Assembly (NCBI GenBank): GCA_000827265.1
Contig: KN834797.1
Location: forward strand, 62,001 to 126,000
From: Collybiopsis luxurians FD-317 M1
Lineage: Eukaryota > Basidiomycota > Agaricomycetes > Agaricales > Omphalotaceae
Direction of reading: 5' to 3'
DNA: 64,000 bases
The position numbers and the translations under genes are program-made. The stretch's first letter is position 1. Each line of letters begins with the position of its first letter. Under the pieces are notes generated by a model that saw only the letters and a program-made list of their open reading frames with translations, was not told the DNA's origin and did not search any database. Shown in pieces: positions 24,615-36,595 of this stretch.

Positions 24615-26987
24615 TCACCTCACTAGGGCTTGTTTCTTTATGATGTCTGCGGCGCGCTCAGCGACAGCATAGACTGCTGCTTGACAGTGTCCTGCAGGAA
24701 CAAATGGCTAATTCCTCATGGTCAACAAGACTTGAACCTCGGAAATGAAGGGTTAGCTAATTACCATGACAGATGCATCAACAATACGCAGGCCATTTAG
24801 TCCTTTTACAATAAAATCCGGGTTTACTACACCCCAATCGGATCCTTCAGGCGACATCGCGCAGGAGCCGACAGGGTGGAAGCTGACCGAGGTAGACGCA
24901 TATATGTAGGCATCCATAGCGGTGTTGTCCCTTGAATCGCTGTTGTATTCGTCGATGACTGCAGCTAGGAGTGGCGAAACTGGCGCAGTCAAAAATTCTT
25001 GCCATGAAGGCGTCGAGACAAAATCCAACGCAGTTCGGACACCTTGGCGCATTATTTCAATATCTTGCGGTTCAGTGTAAAACCTATAGTCGATCATAGG
25101 TGGACCAAATGGGTTGGACGAATTTAGCGTCACAGTCCCACCTGTATCACGAGTAATTACCAAGTGCTGCAGGGCTTGAGGTGAATTTTGATACTTACGT
25201 GATTGAGGAGTTAGGACCACTGAATCGAGTACGAACTCAGCATTTGCGAAGTTTTGGACAGCTCCAAATGCGCTCTACGAAGAGATGGACATAAGAAAAA
25301 TTGAACAATCCTATACTCACTATGCTCGGAAGAAGTTCAATATGTGGTGATTTTGGTCCAGGGGCTGGATCTCCATATTGCTCCACAAGAGCATTCACAG
25401 CAGGGTCGGACATATTCATTCGAATCCATCCAACATTGTTCCCAGTAGCCATCACCAATCGCCCTGTTTTGCTATTGTTCCATTGTGCAACAGCTTTGTT
25501 AAAAGCTGTGACTGGATCAGCAACCACGGTGCCATTGGTAGTCCACAGATTTGCAATAGCTGGCTGCTCGGTGAGGTTCTTTCCGACACTAGGTAAATCA
25601 TGCATAACTTCTATGTTTAGCATGGAAAGAAAACTGGCGTCACCAATGCCTGAGTTGAGCAGGATTTGGGGTGTGTTGAACACACCAGCGGCAAGTAGAA
25701 TATCAATTTTGGGCTGTACTCTCATTCGTACTCCTGCTAAAACAGCACACAAAGTTGGTTCATTGCATGTAGCCATCCAAAGAAGAAAAAACCTACCGGT
25801 TTCTGTGTCTCGAATGAATTCCACGGTATCAACATGAATCCCGGACGATGCGAGGACTCGGGTGACGCGGGTATTAACTACTATGTCGAGGTTTGATCTG
25901 TTCAGATATTGATCAAGATATGCCGAAGCCGCACTGCTGCGTGCACCGGATCCGATAGTGGTTTGTGTCCATCCTCCATGAATCGAAATTTTAGCCTTCT
26001 GTTGTATTACAGCTTTACGACCGCCACGTACCGAATCCGAGTGGCTCACCATTCTGGTAGTCTTCAATGAATGGGAAGCTTTCATCAAGTCTTCTCGTCA
26101 CCAATTGATCCAGCGACTGATTATATCCCGGGAGACTGACATCGAGTGGACCCTGCTCGCCATGCAGAGCGGGATTGTACTGTCCAGAAATGTTATGATT
26201 ATCTGCCGGAGTGACAAACCTTTCACTCTAATGCAACGCCATTTTGAGCAACTATGTAGAGTATCGTGCTTTCGAGAGGACGAACCTTCTTGAAGTAAGC
26301 CTGCATCTGGTCCCAAGACCATCCAATGTCTCCCGTTGTATTGGCCCAACGATCGTAATCCGCTGAGGAGCCACGAGTATACCACATTCCATCTGATAAT
26401 GATATTATTCATTAGAGGATGATGCCAATGTGCGGGGAAAGATGGAACAACTTATGCTTGAAGATCCGCCAAGAACATGGCCCCGGGGTGCGGGCAGCCT
26501 CTGATTCATAAGGTTAGCCTGTCTATAACCGAAAGTTGAATCTTGTCAGGGATAAAACCAATTTCCAACTTTTTGAGATACTCATACAGTACAGATGTAT
26601 AGTTCCAATTATAGATTGTTCCCGCTCCAGTAAAACTCTGAAGACCAGGAACCTCAATTGCAAAGACCCCTTGATGCCTTCACAAATTGTTCGGACATCG
26701 AAGCTTGCGCTTCACGAAACTCACTCACGATGGTCCTGCTTCGAGGAGAAGAACAGAGATGTTGTTGTCCTCCGTAAGTCGGTTCGCTAAAACACATCCG
26801 GCAACTCCACCTGTGTAAACAGGTTACGAATCGCGACAGACTCGAGTGATAGTTATATGAATTTACCTCCAACAACGACATAGTCGTACGCATCCAGATG
26901 AAGGATTTCGCTCGGGTCGTGATACAGACGCCCACTGCACACTGAGATAAAAAGCGAGGTGAATCGGAGGAGATTGTTTAGCTTCAT
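24615..26987 (-). CDS. GMC-family FAD oxidoreductase (GMC-2)
   Basis: Minus strand, ATG at 26987-26985, TGA at 24615-24617, interrupted by many introns. Exon 1 encodes a probable signal peptide and the start of the FAD motif (YDYVVVGG, donor at 26866); exon 2 continues with GVAGCVLANRL and LLLEAGPS. Further blocks seen are APRGHVLGGSSSIS, MWYTRGSSADYDRW, GDIGWSWDQMQAYFKK, AAGVFNTPQILLNSGIG and the catalytic region SFHPVGSCAMSP. The end is GLRIVDASVM, then PFVPAGHCQAAVYAVAERAADI after a last intron. The His-containing block is closer to the family norm than in GMC-1. It is convergent with GMC-1 and divergent to the aldo-keto reductase; the shared promoter of 480 bp carries a CGGCCG dyad. Likely oxidises an alcohol; substrate not known. 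Confidence 0.88.
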
Positions 26988-27276
26988 GGTAGTGAAAGAT
27001 TTGATAACGCATCTTTATGTACCTCCAAACTGTGCTAAACACAGTGAGCCATCCTCCAGTGGAGATGTAGAAAATGCATATATACATTCCACATTGCATT
27101 CGGCAATAAATAACCAATTGAGATGGATGCTGGCCGATGGCCACTTCCGATCATGAATGCTAAGGCCTAAGGCCTAAGGACCGGACCACGATCTTGGCCA
27201 TGATCTTGGTTCGGATATAGTAACACAGGAAATTTTACGTTTGATTGGAATTGACATCTTTCATGATCAGTGTTCA

Positions 27277-27290
27277 CGGCCGTACGGCCG
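27277..27290. promoter_or_regulatory. doubled CGGCCG dyad, GMC-2/AKR promoter
   Basis: CGGCCG-TA-CGGCCG, a perfect 14 bp palindrome, 290 bp from the GMC-2 ATG and 178 bp from the AKR ATG. Confidence 0.75.
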
Positions 27291-27467
27291 CAAGATCTAA
27301 TCCCTAGATCCATGATAATCGATGTCCACGGCAGCAAGAATCGGCAGGATGACCAACCATCAAATTTCCGGCTCGGGCATTCAATTTCAGGGTACTAGTA
27401 GAACGTTCGAGCAACTGGACTGATCCTTCTTTGTTCTCAACGGAATACGAACTCGTACCAACATCCA

Positions 27468-28849
27468 ATGTCTCCTGCCTCTTTCCCTCTTCGAAAACTG
27501 CATGATACCCAAGTATCTGCAATAGGTTATGGTGCCATGGGGCTTTCTGGATTCTATGGCGAAGCTGGAAAGTCCGATGAGGAGCGATTTAAGGTACCCT
27601 ACGTCTCAGTTCTGATCCTCATTTTACTCATGTATTTCGATCAAGGTTCTGGACGCCGCATACGAGCAAGGTTGCACGTTCTGGGACACCGCGGATATTT
27701 ACAACGACAACGAAGAGCTCATTGGCAAATGGCTGAAGCGCACCGGAAATCGAGATAAAATCTTCATCGCAACTAAGATTGGTTACTACCATAAACCTGA
27801 GGTCCGAATCGTCAATGGAGATCCAGAGTATATCATCGAGGCTGCAAATCGATCGCTGAAAAAAATCAATGTATCGACTATTGATCTACTTTATCTTCAT
27901 GTACGTTCACCTTCTTCTCTGATTCTTGCTTAGCATTAACCAAAACTTCAAAATAGCGTGCTGATGTTTCGGTCCCCATTGAGGCAAGCAAACACACTGC
28001 AATCCATCTTAATATCTTCCTCAACATTTTCCCAGGTTACTGTAGGAGCGATGGCGAAGCTTGTCAAGTTGCGTAATATCTTCTTCCTACATGTTTAATA
28101 TTGATTGAAGGCTTTCAGAGAGGGCAAAGTCAAATACCTTGGTCTATCAGAAGTTTCTGCTGCAACAATTCGTCGTGCCCATGCAGTTCATCCCATTGCA
28201 GCTGTGCAAGTTGAATATTCCCCATTTAATCTCGAGATCGAAGATCCGAAAATTGGCGTACTGAAGGTCTGTAGAGAGCTTGGAATCACCATTGTTGCAT
28301 ACTCTCCTCTGGGCCGAGGTATTTTGACCGGCCAAGTGGTGAGCGTCGGATGACATTTCTTGAAACTTTTAATATAAGGATCCCTTTCAGAAATCATCAG
28401 CAGACTTCTCAGAAGGCGACTTCCGCAAGATCTTTCCCAAATACAACGAAGAAAACTTCCCTAATATTCTTAAACTTGCGGATGGGTTGAAAGAGATTGG
28501 TATAAAGCATGGCGCTACAGCAGGACAGGTTGCGTTAGCATGGCTCCTCGCGCAAGGTGATGATATCATTCCCATTCCGGGCACAAAGAAGGTCTGTTCT
28601 CCGCACCTAGCCCTGGTCGAAGCATTCTCACCTTGGTTCTGGTCTTTGAAGGTTAAATATCTTGGCGAGAACCTTCGTTCCATTGACGTAAAGCTGACCA
28701 AGGACGACCTTTCACTTATTCGTGATTATATTGAAAAGTCGGATGCGACGAAAGGGCCTAGATACCCGGAATGGGGCATGAGCCTTGCCTATGCTGACAC
28801 TCCTGAGCTTGGTAAGAGCCATTTCAATGGAATGAGAACAAGGACTTAG
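27468..28849 (+). CDS. aldo-keto reductase
   Basis: Seven exons in phase: 27468-27593, 27646-27900, 27957-27983, 28036-28067, 28119-28338, 28391-28591, 28652-28849, giving 352 residues. It is an NAD(P)H-dependent carbonyl reductase of the (beta/alpha)8 fold. Seen in order: [13 protein letters not shown] at the N-terminus, [16 protein letters not shown] with catalytic Asp and Tyr, KIFIATKIG with catalytic Lys, IDLLYLH/RAD with catalytic His split by an intron, [36 protein letters not shown], and IIPIPGTKK at the cofactor end. It resembles the fungal YakC/AKR13-type branch. Intron 3 begins GC rather than GT (GAG/GCAAGC ... CCCAG), a valid minor donor class. Divergent to GMC-2 with a shared dyad-bearing promoter. 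A role in reducing a pathway aldehyde or ketone is inferred. Confidence 0.9.
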
Positions 28850-29193
28850 GTCTGATATTGGCATCCGCAAGCAGCTTGAAAATAATCTCATTAAGCTGTT
28901 AATGGCATCCGCCCACAAGGAATACATCTTCTCGAAGCCAAGTTTGACCTTCTAGGGGATCTGTACAATATCTATTTCTCTATTGACGATGAAACTGTAG
29001 AATCAATGAAATATAGAATAGCTTTGTAGCAAAAGGTGGGATTAATTAAGGATAAGGATAAGATACTCTAGGTATGTAAGTATCGGACCCACAAATGAAC
29101 TCAAAGAAATAAAAGCTCTGTGAACCGTCCCTGTCACCAACCCAACTGCATGACATTAAATCCCAACATGCCATAAAGTGGGAATCAATTTGG

Positions 29194-30417
29194 TCATTGT
29201 CCGGAGGGGATATCACCAGTAGATTGATTGTCAGAAAATGCAGTCCATCGTCTGTCATTGGAATCCCTGCATATATGTTTTGCCAGGGTCTTTTGTGAGC
29301 CAAAGAATCTGCTGCATTTTTTGCAGACCCATTTACACTGCAGGCCATGCTGGGCTACCTCGTGCCGCATACGATCATGCTTTCTTGAGAATACTTCTAG
29401 GCACCCATCGAAGGTACAAGGGTATGGTGAAGGTTTAGACCGGTGGCTCGGGGTCGGATAGGACGTTGATTGGGATCGCTTTGAAGGGCTTACAGTACCA
29501 TGTCGATACTGCTGAGTAGAGGAAATACGGCCTGAGGCTTGATGCATGCACGTTGCGTGAATGTCATGGCTCCATGCGGATCCCAGTCGATCTGATGCCC
29601 TAAAGTCCAACTGAGTAGCGTTCGCACTCGTGTTATCATCTCGGTAGCCGTGGGGTATGGAAACTGAGGAAGAGGACGACTCAGGGGATGGAATTGAACG
29701 AGATGATAGAGCAGGCTGCTGCAGTGTAGCATTGGGCCACTCAGTCATTGTTACGTCCAGTTCTCTAGTCACAGTGCTGCCTTTGTTCTCCCGAGAAAAC
29801 TGAGTGTTGAATTGGGAGATATCGATAGATCTGCAAGCAGCAGTTCCATCAGACAGTTCTTTGTCCACTAAAGGAAGTAGTGTTGGATCCTCCGGATCGA
29901 ATCTTATTTGCTCTAGCCAGCTGCTGATCGCGTCCGAAGTAAGCGGTCCTGGGTGCTCCTGGACAGTTATATAAGAATGATCTGCCTGATCTGCAACGGT
30001 AATTGAGGCTTCAGCGGGCAATGATTGCTTTGTGAGTATGAATAATTCAAGCCTCGGCTGAAAGCACTTACTATCCAAAGTATCTTCGCTTATGGCAACA
30101 TGAGAAGATGTCTGTGCCAAAGATGATGAGGAAGGTGAGGCAGAGAAATGAACAGATATCTCGCTCTTGCTATCTGTGTATGTGCTGCTAAAATGGACTG
30201 TTATGTCGGGTGTGGCCACTTGTGAACCCAAGGGTGTTGGTGAAGGCACGAAAGTGATGGCAGTATCACCGTTGGGCTTAATACTCGCTGTGAGCTTAAG
30301 TCTAGAGAACTCGGCGAGGGGCATGGAAAATGACATTCTTGATAATAGTGCAAGCACATTGCTAAACCTATATACCGAGTTTTTATTTACAAAGTGGTTC
30401 CCATTACCGTAAATCAT
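29194..30417 (-). CDS. C2H2 zinc-finger protein, probable cluster regulator
   Basis: One open frame of 407 codons; the second in-frame Met cluster, at 30336, is a likely start (380 residues). Most of the protein is Ser/Thr-rich and apparently disordered. The C-terminal 75 residues hold one good C2H2 finger (CTFDGC, then RMRHEVAQH) and a second, degenerate one (CKKCSRFFGSQKTLAKHIC), preceded by a basic patch. A GTAAGT within the frame near 30072 hints at an undetected intron. It is the only regulator-like gene between the enzyme genes, so control of the cluster is plausible but inferred. Its own upstream region (30418-30900) lacks the doubled CGGCCG dyad found before the enzyme genes. Confidence 0.75.
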   Translation of the reverse strand: MIYGNGNHFVNKNSVYRFSNVLALLSRMSFSMPLAEFSRLKLTASIKPNGDTAITFVPSPTPLGSQVATPDITVHFSSTYTDSKSEISVHFSASPSSSSLAQTSSHVAISEDTLDSKCFQPRLELFILTKQSLPAEASITVADQADHSYITVQEHPGPLTSDAISSWLEQIRFDPEDPTLLPLVDKELSDGTAACRSIDISQFNTQFSRENKGSTVTRELDVTMTEWPNATLQQPALSSRSIPSPESSSSSVSIPHGYRDDNTSANATQLDFRASDRLGSAWSHDIHATCMHQASGRISSTQQYRHGTVSPSKRSQSTSYPTPSHRSKPSPYPCTFDGCLEVFSRKHDRMRHEVAQHGLQCKWVCKKCSRFFGSQKTLAKHICRDSNDRRWTAFSDNQSTGDIPSGQ

Positions 30418-32257
30418 TTAAAGACAGTGCTCCGATGGCTGCGCTTCAAAATGTCGCGCACCACTGTCAACAACCAAAGTTGATCTGATTGAAACTCGCC
30501 TCTGTTTCCGTTTTTTTTTGAATCGATGTCCTCCATTCAAATTATCACCATCCCGTCCCTTTACCTTAAGGAGCTGTGTATGTGAAATTTCTAAGTGGAA
30601 TGAGTCTATTGGCAGGGTATAGTGGGGACAATCCAGTCACTTCGGGTCACACCGCTTCACACCGCGGTTACGAGAACCTTTGCTGAAATCGGAACGACTT
30701 TGATCTAACTGTGGTTGCTTATCAAGAAGCGAAGCTAAACCGAGCCCGTGAGCACGCGGCCCAGCCTAGACTGTCTCAAGTCATAACAGATTAAGTAAGT
30801 ATTCTCAGGCGGCTAGCTCTCAATTAAACTGCAGCTTTTTTACCCGTTGAATGAATCTGATCGGTGCACTTGAGCCATTAAATGCTCATTCTTGATTTAG
30901 CCGAATGAGAATCGGAACATAGGAGCGAACTCCTTTCGTCTCGCCATTAATTGTGCTTGCAGAAGATGATAAGGCACCTTGGCGAGTGATAGATTGATTT
31001 TGATGAAGGGGCTCCAAATTTAGATGCTGCAACATGAAGCGCCAAACCGATTTTTACATACGGCCAAAGCCAAAGAAAGCCGGACCGAGCGGGGCTTTCC
31101 GAGCACTATGTAAAAGAGACGAGTGAAATATCTTGCTGATCAGACGAAGGAGCAAATAACGGATCAAATAGGCAAGGGATGCGAATACGCGCAATACAGT
31201 AACAGCACTCTACAGTTATTTAATATTTCTAGCATTGTTTTTGAAGAACGCACCTTACCGATCGTGTTTACTGCCAAACAAACATCCTATTCATTGCTCC
31301 ACCGATGCCGGGACAACTGTACATTCTCGTGGAGCATTGAATTGGTGGTCTGTTTGTAATCAGTAAGGCGCGTTTTTCGAAAACAATGCTAGAAATAATT
31401 AAATAGCTGTAATGACATGTGCTCTGAGGTAGTTCTACACCGGCTAGAACGGATAGCACAACCTCAACCCATCTTGAACATCAAAGGCCCCAACAGCGAA
31501 GAGTTGTTCGGGTGTGTAAGTTCTTGTTTGACTTAAACCAAACTTAAAATGATTCGGCTAAATCTTTCCCCAGTTTTTCCTGCTCTCTTTTATTTTGAAG
31601 TTTACTTTATACCAGCCGTAGAAGCTAAAGCTTTTTTCCTGAATTGGCTGAATTATTCCTTGTCAAGGCGGATATGACAAATTTGTGGATTTTCTGGGAA
31701 CTGGTCTACTTATTTTGCGAGTCACTGGACTAACAATGGGTGTTAAAGTTAATCTTGAGCCCGGTCAAAAGAAAGAAGAAAAATATCAATAGCAAGAGGC
31801 ACCGGGACCCAGGGAAACCAAGCCTTCTCGGGGAAACTGACAAATAAAACTTTTGGATTTTACAACAAGTTAAGAACATTGCTACACTTGATGACTCCTG
31901 TTGGCAGTGGGTCAGTGCTAACACATGGCGAGTACTCATGCCTTTTGCAGTAAGGTTCAGTAAAACAAATTATTCAAATCCGTGATAAATGTAAGGAATA
32001 CTAACCAAAATTATATAAATTGCAAAAGTGTTAGACCATTTCAAAGTTGCCTGTTTTGGATCATGTACACCACCATTCAATTCTCACATATTACGTATTA
32101 CAATAAACAAGTGTCATAAAATCTAAGAGTGTACACCGGCTATAAGCATATAGCCTATCCGTAAGCTATTCAAAAGATGGTACTGCAAAAACATGTTACG
32201 CGGAGATAGCCTATTACCAGTATTAACGATGGATGCGGGAAGCTCGATCCTGACACT
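30418..32257. other. intergenic with foldback repeat and repeat relic
   Basis: Promoter side of the zinc-finger gene. It holds a long inverted repeat (about 31198-31420) and one copy of the arm of the 16386-17535 element (about 31910-32064). Short open frames at 31123-31359 (+) and 31268-31459 (-) are mirror readings of the two hairpin arms, not genes. Confidence 0.6.
31198..31420. repeat. long imperfect inverted repeat (foldback)
   Basis: The left arm (about 31198-31308) and right arm (about 31325-31420) are reverse complements with a short loop. Matching blocks are TTTCTAGCATTGTTTTTGAA with its complement TTCGAAAACAATGCTAGAAA, and ATTCATTGCTCCAC with GTGGAGCATTGAAT. The size and foldback shape suit a MITE-like non-autonomous element; no target duplication was identified. 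Confidence 0.65.
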
Positions 32258-34272
32258 CTATACCCGAGGATTAAAATTCAGCTTGCAATTGAGTCCTACA
32301 GGGAACATGCCCTGCAACAATCCGAAATGATCTCACTGACGGCCCATTAGCGGAAAGGAGTTACTTACAAAAAGCTCCATCATCTCCATTGTCCTTGCAT
32401 TAGTTTGTTCACATGGTGCTATATCGAAGTTACGAATAATCGCAGCAAGCATTATTTTGATAGCTGCTCGGGCAAGATGCTGACCAATACAGATTCGTGT
32501 ACCCATCCCAAAAGGAGCCAATGACTGCAGCATTGGTTCCTGTGGTTTGGCTTCGTCAAGCCATCTAAAGGTATCAAAAAGCTCAGGGTTTTGAAATATT
32601 GCTTCATTACGATGCATAGACCAGGATTGGGTACCTATGACCGTCTTCGGTGGAATCTTGAATCCGAGTAGGTCTAAAGGTCCGCTTTGAGGAGATAGAC
32701 GTTCCAGGAATGTCGGAATAGGACCGTGCAGACGCAGACCTATATTGCCAGAGTTAGAGATTATACATCTTATATTAGGAAAGTCAGACTTTCACCTTCT
32801 TTGAAGAGTGCATCCAGACATGGTAGGGCTTGTAAAATCTTCAGATCTGGAATAATCATTGGGTCGGGCATTACGGAATCCAATTCAGCTTGTATCCGTT
32901 TAATGACATTGAGGGGCTGATTTGAAAATTGCCAAAGAATGTATGAAACTGCGACCGCGCTCGCATCAACTCCGGCAAGTCTAAGTGGGACCATGAGTGT
33001 CGAAGCTGCAGGTCCGATACAGGGAAGAACAACATACAAATGCGTCATGGACTCAGAGGTCATATCCTCATATGAAAGTCTATCTTCAGGAGCGCAAGAG
33101 TCATTGTGAGAAAAGAATCTTTGTATCAGCGTCGGTTTATCTCGGTCATCCAAATTCCCAGCATCTTTCTCCGATTGCATATTGCGGACCATCTTCCCCA
33201 TGATCTGATATCCTTATTGAATATCTGTGCGCGGATTACAAAGTGATCCAAGCATTCTCACATTGAATAATGTATCACCGCTTGCACAAAACGTTTGCCA
33301 CCGCTTGTTGGGAAAGCAGGAGGCGATATTCATCAACCACTTGGGAAGTATCCCACCCTGAAGCCATCAACATATGTAAATCCCGCTTCTAATTAAGCAG
33401 CCACTTACCAGTAGAATCAGCCTTCCGTAATCTTCAATGGAGGATAGGATGACATTGTGACTATCTTCTGACCAAGAACCAAGTGCATCGTGATTATGAC
33501 CAAACGTACTTGTGAGGATCAGATCAATCATGGCGAGGTGGATGCCAGGGAAGATGTCAAGGGGCTGCTGAAGACTTGCCTCCATTATTTTCTGCCAAAA
33601 GATTAGATAAAATTGCAAAAGGTCATTAACCCAGATCTGACCTGTACCAAAACCTGAGCAGTGGCTCTCATGTCAGGATGAAGTAAAGCAATATTGCCCG
33701 GGGAATAATGAGAAGCGAATATGCGTCGATATCTGGCGTGAACGCTGTGCTCTATGATCGCAACGCTGCATACCCAGTCAGTGAGACTACGAAGCACGCA
33801 TATCCTGTCAAATAATTACGAGTGCAAATGTCCGTTCCTACCAAAATTCAGGAGAGAAAAGTGTCATTGATTTGGATACATACATGTGAACCGCTCCATA
33901 TAAGGGTCCTTTGTCTAGCTTGAGCGTGTTATACACAAGACGAGTTGTTCGTTGCTCAAGATCATGATCCAGGAATGCGATGGTGTTGGGTGCAATTCTA
34001 ACAACAGGCCCATAAATCTTGAATAGGGCATCAATGGCGCGAACTTTTCGACATCGGAAGGTGTGGATGAGGGTCCATATGTTGGAAATAGCAGCATACC
34101 AGGGACCGGGAATTGAGCTTAGAGGAGACAAGTAAAGCTGATAAAATCCTCGCAGACAGAGCGCGAAAATTGAGATGAGGATGGAAGATATAACCGTACT
34201 TCCAAAAGCCATGGTGAAGATGAAGGATAAGACTGAGCTGATGGTAAGTATCTTTATCTCGCTCTTTTCCAT
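32258..34272 (-). CDS. cytochrome P450 monooxygenase (P450-2)
   Basis: Minus strand, ATG at 34272-34270, stop at 32258-32260, many exons. The N-terminus has two hydrophobic stretches, then the hinge LSSIPGPWYAAISNIW and YGPVVRIAPNTIAFLD, typical of the pisatin-demethylase/benzoate-hydroxylase-like fungal P450 branch. Later: LAGVDASAVAVSYILW (I-helix region), PCLDALFKEG (K-helix ExxR neighbourhood), GFKIPPKTVIGTQSWSMHRNE, FRWLDE, and the haem loop FGMGTRICIGQHLARA with its Cys ligand. A GTAAGT donor follows MMELF, and a short last exon ends FNPRV. It is clearly not a close relative of P450-1 and P450-3. Divergent to P450-3, ATGs only 178 bp apart, with a dyad between. Substrate inferred to be a cluster intermediate. 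Confidence 0.87.
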
Positions 34273-34332
34273 TACCTAATGTACATCAATGTTATACCAA
34301 AGCCATCAAACTTCCGATGGCACTGCCTTGTG

Positions 34333-34347
34333 CGGCCGCAGCGGCCG
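34333..34347. promoter_or_regulatory. doubled CGGCCG dyad, P450-2/P450-3 promoter
   Basis: CGGCCG-CAG-CGGCCG (3 bp spacer instead of 2), 61 bp from the P450-2 ATG and 104 bp from the P450-3 ATG, in the shortest divergent promoter of the cluster. Confidence 0.7.
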
Positions 34348-34450
34348 TACCCAGTTTTTCGTGTGCCATTCAAAGTTCATCAGCGCCAATTGGGGCCTTT
34401 TCGGTTACTTTAGGACAAAATACCGTAGAGAAACCGCCTTTCCTCTCTTC

Positions 34451-36595
34451 ATGGATCAACTAACCTCTCTCCTCGCACCTTCGCCGTTCCAGCTTTGGCT
34501 GGCGGTTGGGGCAACCATAGTTGCATCACTGTTTGTTATCGTCACGCAAAAAAGAGGGTCTCTTCCTCCTGGACCGCGAGGATGGCCAATTTTGGGCAAC
34601 GTTTTTGACATCCCTGCAGAATATCCGTGGAAAGTATATAGGCGGTGGGGACGCGATTTTGGTGAGCACCTTAAATGGAGAAGACTGACGCCGCATTCTT
34701 GATGGAACACTGAACAGCCTCCGATATCATCACTTTGAAGCTTCCTGGACCTCCTTTGCTTATCTTGAACTCAGCAAAATCCGCGGAAGATTTGCTTGTG
34801 AAGCGTTCCGCGATTTATTCAGATAGGTATGCTTAACACTATGTTATTCTTTCTAATCTCTGACTATGCTTAGACCCAGGATGGTCATGCTAAATGATCT
34901 GTAAGGAGGTATCGGCGTGCTCTATCATTGTTCTGAACATAAAAGCAGCATCCGTGCAGACTGGAATCTAGCTCTCATGCCGTACGGAGAACGCTTCAAA
35001 GGTTCGTTCTATGCCCTTTCAAATGATACAGAAATTCACAAAGTACATAGCTGCGCGTAAAATGTTCAACAAGCACATTGATGTTCCGTATTGCCGCCCT
35101 CAGGCTATCGTAGCCGTTAGGAAGCTGCTCAAGGATTTTCTGGCTGGATCTGAGCATCACGATCCACTTATTCGACTGTAGGTCATTGTTTTGGCCGTGT
35201 CATCTTTATATTTTAGCGCCCACCCTGATTTGTTATCTAGAATGACAGGACGATTCATCTTGTCCTCGGGCTATGGTATCACTGTCGACTCTGCTAATGA
35301 CCCCTATATTGAAATTTCTGAAACTTTCATCAAATCCATCTCCCATGCCACACAGCGCGGAGCATTTCTAGGTGAATTACATTCTTCTCAATGTTCCGAT
35401 TGATACTCAACGATACAGTCGACTCGTTCCCAATTTTGAAACACTGGCCTAGTTCTTTCCCTGGTGCTGAGTTCAAACGAATTGCTGCGAGAATCGGAAA
35501 ACTAGCAGATTCGGCACGTACTCTTCCATTTGCATTTACGCAGGATCAGATGGTAGGTGTTATTCTTTCGCAAACAATTTGTTAACTCTAAGAGCAACAA
35601 CTTTCAGGCTAAAGGAGTTGCCCGTCGGTCTTTCGCAGCCAGATTCTTGCATCTCATGCACGAGGGTACCACTCGCAAGGAAATTGACGATGTTCAAGAT
35701 ATTATTGGGAATATGTATATTGGTACATTCTCGAACTTGCTATTGTTCATGCCCCTCATTCAATATGTTTATTTTGTTAATGTTTTTCAGCAGGTGCAGA
35801 TACAGTAAGTCAATGACACCAATTAGAAAATTGCTCATCTTTTAACAGCAGAATTTAGACAGTGCTGGCTTTGCGCACTTTCGTGCTTGCCATGGCGCTC
35901 TATCCTGAAGTCCAGAAGATGGGCCAGCAAGTAGTTGATACAACGCTCGGTGGTCGCCTTCCGGACTTCAACGATTTTGGAAAGATTCCTTATGTTGATG
36001 CTCTTGTTAGTGAAGTGCTTCGGTGGAAACCTCCGCTTCCAATTTCTATCCCGCACGGGGCAACGGAAGGAGATCATTATGAGCGGTTTTTCATCCCCAA
36101 GGGATCCATGATAGTCGCAAATATCTGTGCTATCTTGCAGGACGAAAAAGTGTACGGTCCAAAGACGGAAAAGTTTATCCCGGAGCGATTCCTTACTGAG
36201 AAAGGCGAATTTAACAATAGCTTGAGCGCTGATGCCGCCTTTGGGTATGGACGAAGACAGTGTCCGGGCAAAGGTATTTCTTTTCTTGCGTTCTCCTTTA
36301 TTTGTACTTATTATCATGTATACAGTTATGGCAAGGGAGCTAATGTGGATGACCATTGCCTCTATATTGGCTACCTTTGACATCCATTCACCAGTGGATG
36401 AACATGGCGTTCCCTTGAAAACAATCGTTGAATATGGACCTATTGGAAATCTAAAGTATAGTGTTTTTTTAATTTTATTACATATCCTGTCTCTCATGTT
36501 TCTGCTGTAGCTATCCACCACATTTTGACTGCATCATTGTGCCGCGCTCCTCCCAAGCAAAATCCTGGATTGAAGAATACAGTGAGGATGAGTAA
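34451..36595 (+). CDS. cytochrome P450 monooxygenase (P450-3)
   Basis: ATG at 34451, TAA at 36593-36595, many exons. Seen in order: membrane anchor (LWLAVGATIVASLFVIV), hinge LPPGPRGWPILGNVFDIP, VKRSAIYSDR, ISHATQRGAFL, the I-helix AGADT/TVLALRTF split by a GTAAGT intron, ExxR as SEVLRW, PERF as FIPERFL, and the haem loop FGYGRRQCPGK. The last exons read VMARELMWMTIASILATFDI and YPPHFDCIIV...SWIEEYSEDE. It shares intron positions and most blocks with P450-1, so one arose from the other within the cluster. An ER-bound monooxygenase of terpenoid tailoring is the likely role. It is divergent to P450-2 and upstream of the synthase. Confidence 0.9.

Noticed and set aside
31123..31459. Two opposite open frames in the regulator-P450 spacer
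   Set aside because: Their sequences mirror each other because they read the two arms of the foldback repeat.
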